From Lasioglossum baleicum (lineage: Eukaryota; Arthropoda; Insecta; Hymenoptera; Halictidae): DNA of 64,000 nt. The stretch spans positions 3,720,001 through 3,784,000 of the forward strand of contig NC_134944.1 of NCBI RefSeq assembly GCF_051020765.1, given 5' to 3'. The position numbers and the translations under genes were made by a program. The notes under the pieces were generated by a model, which had not been told where the DNA came from, ran no database searches, and saw nothing but the letters and a program-made list of their open reading frames with translations. The first letter of the stretch is position 1; every line of letters starts with the position of its first letter. Positions 56,131 to 64,000 of the stretch are shown in pieces.

Positions 56131-58439
56131 CACGAGCGATTTGGCCGGCTTTTTACGCTCAGCCGTCGCCAAACATTCGCAATTAGGAGCAATAAAAGTG
56201 ACGCTGGCCAGGGAGGTAACCACTAAAATGTATTACGAATAAAATTTCGCAACGAGGGTTTGCAGAACGCGTGCTGTATCTGAGAAAGTAAGCTAATTTA
56301 TACAATGCACGGGCAGATGAGCAACACAGGCGCAATCTGTAACTTCGCCCCGAGAATTATTACGCAAATTAAATATACAGCGCTCTGCAGTGTGGTTTAC
56401 GGACGAAGCAGAATTTGTGCGAATCGTTTTTCATGTGCAACTGGAGGAGTATTATAGAATTTAAAACGGCACGCGTTTCATTTGAAACTTTTACTTTGAC
56501 GTGGCAGACAGCCGGCCGTGCAATTATTTATTAATTGGAGAAGATCGTCGAACACTTTTATTCCACCGAGATCGCGATTAAACGTGCTATTTATGAGCGA
56601 TGTATGCTCGCCTTTTATTATACACGCGTTGTGCAAACGGTAAAGAACTTGAAAATCGATTAACATGAATTAACATGTGCTCTGCCAAATGGAATTCGTA
56701 TGCTGTTTGTTACACATCGTAAGAATCGGTTGAAACTGCACCAGTTTCAAATATATTATGCAAATTGTAACAATGATGGAAGGAGAATATTGAAATAAAC
56801 GTGTAAAGAATAAATATGGTTTCACTATAAAATAGAATTCCTTTATGGGTCAATGTGTCGGTGCTTGATCAAACGAGCAACAGTAATTGAAATGTAAAAC
56901 ATTCGCGAAAGTTCTGTTTCCTTCGGAATCATGTTTTATAAATGCCTTTTGAAAATGTATGGAACAGGTTTGCAAGGCAGCACAGAGTTTCTCTCGGCGT
57001 TGCGGGGCATCAATAGTACCGCAAAAATTTAAATTTTAATGCGCGTCCTCCGACATTTCTTTTCATTTTATCGCCGATAAATCTCGACAACGCAATCTGC
57101 TCTAATGGCTGCGAAAATATTCAAGAGAATACAGGACAAGCATTCACCGGAAATTCGGTCGCGATTTAAAACTAATACGGAAATGGAAAACGGATTTAAA
57201 CGTAACGGTAAATTTTAGGAGCCGGCGGCCGCGCACAGACTCCGTTAAAGTTTATTCTAAATCGGATTCTCAGCGGAAAAATAAAGTATTCATACTATTA
57301 TTATTCAGTTTTTCGTCACGAAAGTCGAATCGGAAATCTGCTGAATGTATTCACGTTTATAAAATGTGACGAACTATTCGATCAAATGAACGAGGAATCG
57401 AAAGATTAAATGTGAATTCCATTTCGACGATTACCAAATAATTAATTTCGATGCTGCCCAAGTTCGTTCTCGAATACCTAAATCAGACAACACCTATTTC
57501 GTTCGTTCAGCTACAGTTTCGAGCCGCGACTCGCCCCTATAGAAAAAAGATCGCAGAATCTTTTAACATGTTTCATAGACGACGACAGGGCCTCGACGCA
57601 ATAATACATTCTAATTAGCATACCGGTTGCTACGGCAGTATCCGATACGAATCTCTGGTTACGCTGGCAATCTTGATCCCCGAAACGGTAAATTAACCGG
57701 TATCGCGAGCGTGAACACGAGGGTGGCATTATGCGATTACGTTACTCGGGTAATAAGTGTTGTCTAACGAGTATACAGTGGCTAGGTAAATAGGCTCGGT
57801 AGAAAGTGCAGCCTATCAGAATTTCCACGCTCCGAAAATAAGAGACGCGGAACGTAGAGGCGGGGGTGGGGAAATAGGCGAGGGTGAAAATAGAGATGGG
57901 GGAGGACGAAAACTCCGGTGTAATTTGTGAGGAGATAATAACCGGAGTCTATGGACACCGGTATCGAGAGAGAGAGAGGGAAGGAGAGAGACGCGACAAA
58001 GCCTCCCTCGCTCGGCTCGTCTTTTTTATTCGCGCCATGTATTGCATTTAAAGCAGGCAATCTCTGAAATAATTTTTGCCGCGCAGCCCCGGCCGTTTTG
58101 CGTTTTTCCCCGCGATACCGTGATGAACGCGGTTTCGGCAGGTAACGCGAGATTTCCAAATAAAAAGAAGCACAGTCTCTCGTTCGGCCTCCTGCAACAG
58201 CCAAAAAGAGGCGAGAATGTGTAACCGCGCAGTTTCGCGAGCAATTCCCCGTTCGCGGACCTCTTTTTAGTTCTCCGTTTTACTTTCTCTTTTCCGCTCG
58301 CGTTCGCGATCGATTCAGGTATTGGTTTAATCGATGGAGCCGCTGTACGAGCAACGATTTCGTACAGGTGATTTTTCGGTAGCCTAATTTCGGACGATAC
58401 TATTTTTGGTTCGATCATTTTTCTACGACCAGGTTATTA

Positions 58440-58697
58440 GCGTACTCCTGACACTTTTCTGATTAAAATGATACCAAACACGATACGATTTGGATCATGT
58501 CACACGGACCAATAAGGACGCGGTGGGCGCGGCCGAACCGGGACCCGCCCAATTTAATCGCGCTTCTTTTGGTTCGTGTTTTTCGTTAATAACTTTTGAA
58601 CGAAGCCGCGGAGAAGATTTTCGCAAAGGAAAAAGTTACTTCGAGTGGCCTTGAGAATCACCACTTTCGAGGAGGTACTTTTTTGGGCCACCCTGTA
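58440..58697. mobile_element. AAGTTACTT-family MITE, copy 2 (right half)
   Basis: GTTTTTCGTTAATAACTTTT, CGGAGAAGATTTTCGCAAAG and AAAAAGTTACTTCGAG match copies at 54700 and 62895, ending GGGCCACCCTGTA. The left half is eroded. Confidence 0.6.
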
Positions 58698-60504
58698 CGT
58701 GTCTGTATAATATTGTTAGGCTGAATAATAGGCTTCGCAAAAGGTGAGTGTCTTTGGCCGAACCGCGTAATACGTTCCCATCCTCCGTTGAAGGGAGCTT
58801 ATCCTCATTATTATAATGGTAACGTCGTATCTGGTCGGGCACAGTTAACCAGCTTATTAACGTAATTAACGAGGAAAGGGCCCTCGAAAGGGTGGCTCCC
58901 GGTCTCGTTCAACGAAAAAAAGAGGCTTCGCGCGGCCTGGCAATTTGATCCGCGCCACAAAGCGGCGAGCAAGATGACATCCTCCGTGTATATCTTCTGC
59001 GAGACGTCCTTGGAGGCCTTTTTAAAATCTGCTCTGCCCACCGCTGCTCCACCTCTTTGTCTGTGCAACGCGAGGGTTACAGTTAAAAAAGCTTTGATGT
59101 TCGCTGTCCGCCGACCTTTGAATAGAACACAGAGCCGTCAGATTAAGACTTTCCCCCCACACTTTTTCCCCACGTGACGCGTTTCGGGAGGGTGTAACCG
59201 TTTCGAATATATAAACTTCACGACAGAATATTTCAAATCTGAAATATTTGTTAAAGCAATCCCATATTTTTTACATATTTGCAATGAATTATATTAACGA
59301 TACTGCGTAATGTGTAAAATAATGGTTACACGTGCGATTCATTTAAATTTGTTTTTCCTGTTTCCATGCACTCGATCTTCATTGACAATTTAACGAGAGC
59401 GCCAGCATAAAATCGAACAAATGATCATCGTTACCGTAATCGCGGATCGGATTAATAATCATTGATCAAGCGATCAATCGTGATAATATAATGCAACATT
59501 ATAACGTCAGTCGGGTGTCACGTCGATGCAGAAATAATGTGATCGAATTAGTAGAATGTAAAAATACAAATTTATAGTTTTTCAAATACGAATACAGGAA
59601 GGTATCAAATGAAACAGATGGTACACGATCGTTAGCAGCTGACAACCGGGGATCGCCACGGGACAAATAAATTAAAAAGGAGGGAACCGCGGCTCGCGCG
59701 ATTGCGGTATAATCGCTCGTCGAGATTTCATTCGAATAACTTATCGGAGTTCTGGGGTTCGATAACAAAAGCTGGCACAGAAAACGTGACGTGTGGGTAA
59801 CCAGTATCGGAGCGGTTATCCGTTCGAAAAACCGTCGACCGACCCGCATGTGAAAGTCGTGTACTCTGCACTTTTGGCGCTCTTTCATCGTGTCCATTCC
59901 CGAAAACGACGGTCGGCGAATAATCGATTCGACCCCGGTATTAACCAACAATGGGTTTCATTGAAAACTCGATAACGACGACTTCTTCTGCTCCGGCGAT
60001 GAAGCGGCTACGTGAGGGTTTAACAGGCCGCTGGATAAGATCAGCCTGCTTTAATCCGGCACCGGCAGTTCAACGAAGATCGCAAAGGGATCAAAGCCAC
60101 CTGCAGGAGAACCTTTTGTGATTCCAGAAATTCCTACGAAATCGATCAATTTTAAAGCGAATTTACTTTAACCCTCTTACCACCCCGAGCGCTCTACAGA
60201 ACCATTCAATATTTAATGTTTACAAAAATACACAATTGCCTAATACCCTGAAGCTTATTAAACGGTCTAAGTGATATTAATACTAATTAGGTTAATTAAT
60301 ATTAATTATCCTGATACACGGTGCATATCAAAGTACTGCACCCGCCTAATGAAATACCTCTATTAAATCATTTAATTGCTTCGAATCGAGCAAATTGTCA
60401 TTCGAAAGAAGAATATCAATTAAACAAAGCCGTCGCGCGTTCGATTAAATGTCGACAGTCCACGGTATCAAATTCTAATAAGTCACAATTTTCACCATGA
60501 TTAC

Positions 60505-60702
60505 TGGACCGCATAATTCTGAAAATTTTCAAGAAAGGCTACGATATAAAATTCGACAGGATTTAGTACAATTTTTACCCATGTCTGATCTGCGAAGGCT
60601 ACTATCACTTTCCAGTGGTAAAGATTAATAAGATTCCATTGTATTCCACTTCCTTAACATTCGTCTACAAAAATTGAAAGTGGCGTAAAAATCCGCAGTC
60701 TA
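60505..60702. mobile_element. TAGACTGCGG-family element, diverged left end
   Basis: The right end GTAAAAATCCGCAGTCTA is intact; the left end reads TGGACCGCATAATTCTG. The interior AAATTTTCAAGAAAGGCTAC and ATTCGACAGGATTTAGTACA match the 25567 copy. Confidence 0.65.
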
Positions 60703-61289
60703 ATAAAATTACGCGAGGCACTGAAAAACACCCGAAAAAAATCCCCAAACTCCGCACGACCGCCAGGTCTCCCATAAAACGCAATCCAGCAGCCCCGGAT
60801 TTGGCTTGCTCGAGATGACTCTAACCTGTCTTAGCTAGCATCGGTGTTGAAGCGTCGACGGTGTTTGCGGACGGTTGTTTGACGGTACATGGGTCAACAA
60901 AAAGACATTGGGGGACAGGGTGGACGACCGGTTAAGGGTCGAAAACGCTTTATAACCTGGGGCTGCATACGAGATAAAGCGGAAAAAGGGAGGGGTGGGC
61001 ACTCTTCAGGGAGTGGGGCGATGCTGAAGAAAGAGCCGAGGTGTTTATGGCCGTTTGACTCGCTGCGAGCAGTCGTCGAGGCCGAGGGCGTTGGGAGGCC
61101 GTTCGTTTTCCCTCAGGGTTTCCACTCTCTCTCGCTCCTCTCTCTCTCTCAGGTTGGGAACAATCTGCTCATTCCGCGGCGAGCTGAAAATTCGGTATTC
61201 AACGGGCGTCGCGGTCCGGCACTACTATTAGACCGGTAACTACTTATTCAAACCGGATCGCTGGAAACGTCCCCCTTTCTCGGGAGCTA

Positions 61290-62720
61290 GTTGTCAACGC
61301 GAGCACGTCCCCGTTGCCCAGGGTCCCCACACTACCTTTTCACCAAGACCAGATGCGGTACTTCCACTGGCATCTCCGCTATCATCGCTGCCACAGGTAT
61401 CAGTACAGTCAGGATTACACAGCGCCCCTCTTCGCTCGCTATCGTTATCGAAAGGGGGCAGGGGGCAGGCTGGCTGGCTAACAATAAGACTAATGTGACT
61501 AACGTCACGGACCACCCCGGCCACGCTAACGGCATCATTATCAAACTATCGTTGCGGGCATTGTTGACGCTAAGTTTATTAGCGTGTCGCGGAGAACGGT
61601 CGCGTTCGCCAACGATCGCCGATCACGATGGGATTACACTAACCGATCGCTGCTCTGGGGATTATCTTCGGGGATTCTGCACCTCGTGAAAAATAAGGGG
61701 TGCTCTTTGGATTTGTTCTTCAACGATGTTAGGGCTGCTTGGGAGAGCTTTGTGTGCGGATTGTTGGGTGATGTCCGAGTGAAACAGTGTTTTCTTTTAG
61801 AGGACATATGGTCTGGAGCGAGGTCAGGGTTCTTTGTTGGATGATGTTTGAGGAAACATGTTGATAGTGTTTTCTTTTACAGGGCATATGGTCTGGAGCG
61901 AAGTCAGGGTTCTTTATTGGATGATGTCCGGGGAAACATGTTGACAGTGTTTTCTTTTGGAGGGCGTATGATGGTCTGGAGCGAAGTCAGGGTTCTTTGT
62001 TGGATGATGTTTGAGGAAACATGATGAACGTGAAATGGAGGGGAAATTCTTTTTCATAACGCAGATTTGTTTGACTCCGTGTAGTCTCTTAACCGGTATC
62101 GCGTTCATGCGAATATCGACGCCGATAGAACGGGAATGCCAGTGTCCAGAGCACAGGGTCTAATCTTAACATAGCTCGTTACCATGACGATCATCGTAAC
62201 GCCCATATTATCAAAAACATCTGTGATCGTGGTTATTATCGCGACGATGAACTCGCGATGCTATCGGGAACGCAACTATAGCAATCCTCGGCACTATCAT
62301 CAGCCAAGACTCTCCCCACGGGGAGCACAGCGTCCCGCCGGCTACGAGAACTGTTACTGTCATTGGAGCAACTACCATTGTCACGGCGACCACACCTGAC
62401 CTAACCTCCCGCAGCAACGATGCAGCTTCGACATCCTTGTTCTCGAGTTTCTTCGTTCTCTCTCGTCCCCGACGTTTCTTTCCTTTTCCTACACGGACCA
62501 CGTTGTTTAGGTGCAGTTTTATTGCCTTCGCCTAGTCCCGGTGCATCCTCGCTGGCAGCACAGGATGCGCGACGTACTTCGAGCAATTCCTCTGGCCGAG
62601 GAATGGACAACGAGATCGCAAACATGACTTCGGTCCACGTGTCCCCAGTGGGTATCCGGACCGTACACGTTATTTCTACTCGTTTGCCGAACTACCGGAT
62701 TCGATGGACTCGATGCAGTT
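61290..62720 (-). other. GC-rich block with overlapping open frames, unassigned
   Basis: Minus-strand frames read protein-like in pieces: VEITCTVRIPTGDTWTEVMF then KTAPKQRGPCRKRKE (62690-62401); GRRDNGSCSNDSNSSRSRRD (about 62395-62220); DNDSERRGALCNPDCTDTCG SDDSGDASGS (about 61455-61340). They lie in different frames with weak splice signals. Could be exons of an unrecognised gene, a pseudogene or a retroelement remnant. Confidence 0.25.
61785..62030. repeat. Tandem array, three ~80-bp units
   Basis: CAGTGTTTTCTTTT, GGTCTGGAGCGAAGTCAGGG, TTCTTTGTTGGATGATGTTT and GAGGAAACATG recur three times with small changes; unit 3 has a 3-bp insertion (GTATGATGGTC). Confidence 0.9.
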
Positions 62721-62894
62721 CGCGAGCTAGATCAGAATTCGACTGCATCCTAGTGCATTTCCCCACGATGCATAGAAAATCCCGTTTTCACGAAATTCCA
62801 TCATTCGAAAATTATCGATGCGAATTTTGTACAGCGTTCTGATCGAGAAATACTATTGTAATCCACAGGATTATTGTACAAAATGTTTCCTGAA

Positions 62895-63137
62895 ATGTAC
62901 TTCCTTTACATATGTAGGGGATTCCTGAAGTAATTTGGAGTAACTTTGTCCTTTGCGGAAATCTACTCCGTGACTCCGTTCAAGTGTTATTAACAAAAAA
63001 CACTGACCAATCCGAGCGCATCTACCGGAATCTACCCACTGCAACCTGATTGGTCTGTGTTTTTCGTTGATAACTGAACGAAGCCTCGCAGAACATTTTC
63101 GCAAAGGAAAAAGTTGCTTCAAATCAAACGAGGTACA
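62895..63137. mobile_element. AAGTTACTT-family MITE, copy 3
   Basis: AAATGTACTTCCTTTACAT...AACTTTGTCCTTTGCGGAAA on the left is mirrored by TTTTCGCAAAGGAAAAAGTT...GAGGTACATTT on the right, with AACAAAAAACACTGACCAAT / ATTGGTCTGTGTTTTTCGTT inside. Confidence 0.75.
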
Positions 63138-64000
63138 TTTTTACAACACCTTTAGCCATTTTTGAGATAACTTATAACAACTTTTGAGTAATTCAGTAAT
63201 TTAATTTTAATTAGCAATTTAAAACATTAAAATTTAGAACTTTGAAAGTTCGAGGACCCTTCGGATGTCTGACGGGGCTGGGTAATGGCGTCGACCGGTC
63301 GTGTCTCGAATTTCGCGACAGGAAAGAATACCGTCGTCGAAAGTTTCCGCGGGGAAACGGGATTACGATATAATTGCTTCGTGGCAGCTGACAATTCAAT
63401 TCTAATTGTTCCAGTCCGCCACGAAATACGAGATATTAAAGCCGCTGGGATTCATCTTGTCGCGAGACTGCTCGCCGGAAGATAAAGTCCTCTTATCCCG
63501 CTAACTCGATTCGAAGACGTCTCGTGGCCGCTGCGAAATGGTCGCGAAATCTCGCGAGCGTAATTTTCATGCCGCGCGGATGCACACCGCGCGCCGCATC
63601 CGACGGATTACGCGAGTTTTTCGCTTTTCCTCTCCGCCCCTTCCCACCCTCTAGCATCTCTCGATGTTCACCGTGGCTCATTGACAGTGACCGGTCGGGA
63701 AATTTACGATTTCTAGAAAACATTCGTAAGTTAATAAAACTTTTCCCATTTGAACTCCGTTGCCACTCCGACGGGGAATTAGTAATTTCGTTCGACTTCA
63801 ATTTAAACTTGAACCCATTGCTTCCGATGCGCCGGTATTAATTAATCGATTGTTTATCACGTCGGATTCGCTCGCTCAATATTTCCTCCTTCCTCGGATA
63901 CTTCTGAACATCTTATTATCAGATAGTTGAACGTCACGCGACAAAATGTACACATTGATTTTCCGGAAAAACGTAATTTTACGTATAAAAAAATATTAAA

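Larger units (their letters stand above)
48786..64000. other. Presumed upstream timeout intron or intergenic DNA
   Basis: No exon encoding the conserved TIMELESS N-terminal half was recognised. Apart from the listed repeats, the unassigned frame at 53611-54070 and the GC-rich block at 61290-62720, I see no supported gene here. Confidence 0.45.

Noticed and set aside
1..64000. tRNA, rRNA or microRNA genes
   Set aside because: No cloverleaf, rRNA core or convincing short hairpin outside MITE hairpins could be recognised by eye; a tRNAscan/Infernal run would be decisive.

Overview
The window looks like nuclear DNA of an insect. Hymenoptera (a bee or close relative) is the best guess, because the two genes are insect-type, the DNA is intron-rich, AT-rich but CpG-containing, and many short TA-, TTAA- or 8-bp-flanked transposon remnants are present. 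The species assignment is inference. There is no prokaryotic-style gene organisation, and the many short open frames outside the exons described here are mostly chance.

Layout. (1) 1-19966, plus strand: the 3' two-thirds of a gene of the MBD5/MBD6 family (Drosophila six-banded, sba). I place six coding exons: 7221-7369, 7742-12721 (a 5-kb glutamine-rich exon), 13121-13285, 15340-15487, 18415-18661 (PWWP domain) and 19735-19966 (stop). All junctions are in phase. Exon 13121 also reads straight through its donor to a stop at 14014 with its own poly(A) signals, which predicts a second protein with a His/Tyr/Asp-rich tail in place of the PWWP domain. The N-terminal MBD exon is not visible; 1-7220 looks like intron. 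(2) 19967-28900: 3'UTR or intergenic DNA. (3) 28900-31730: a GC-rich block of unknown nature, then a ~2.1-kb foldback-like inverted-repeat element full of ~105-120-bp repeats. (4) 32168-48785, minus strand: thirteen exons, all in phase, encoding the C-terminal ~668 residues of TIMELESS/timeout (the replication-fork protein, not the Drosophila-specific clock Tim1), including the two Myb-like repeats, the PARP1-binding (PAB) domain and an acidic tail. The start of the gene lies upstream (higher coordinates), probably beyond the window. (5) 48786-64000: presumably the upstream timeout intron or intergenic DNA, with MITEs, satellites and a GC-rich ORF block at 61.3-62.8 kb that I cannot assign.

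The two genes converge (plus-strand MBD5-like, minus-strand timeout), with their 3' ends separated by about 12 kb that contains the foldback-like element. Both are chromatin/DNA proteins: MBD5/6 proteins bind the PR-DUB histone H2A deubiquitinase, and TIMELESS stabilises forks with TIPIN. Nothing in the sequence links their regulation.

The introns hold a rich collection of small DNA-transposon derivatives whose ends can be read directly: a TTAA-flanked piggyBac-type MITE (three copies, one with expanded internal repeats), two hAT-type hairpins with 8-bp target duplications, a TA-flanked family ending in TAGACTGCGG (many copies, including one with a nested piggyBac MITE), and several CAGGGTG-ended mariner-like elements.
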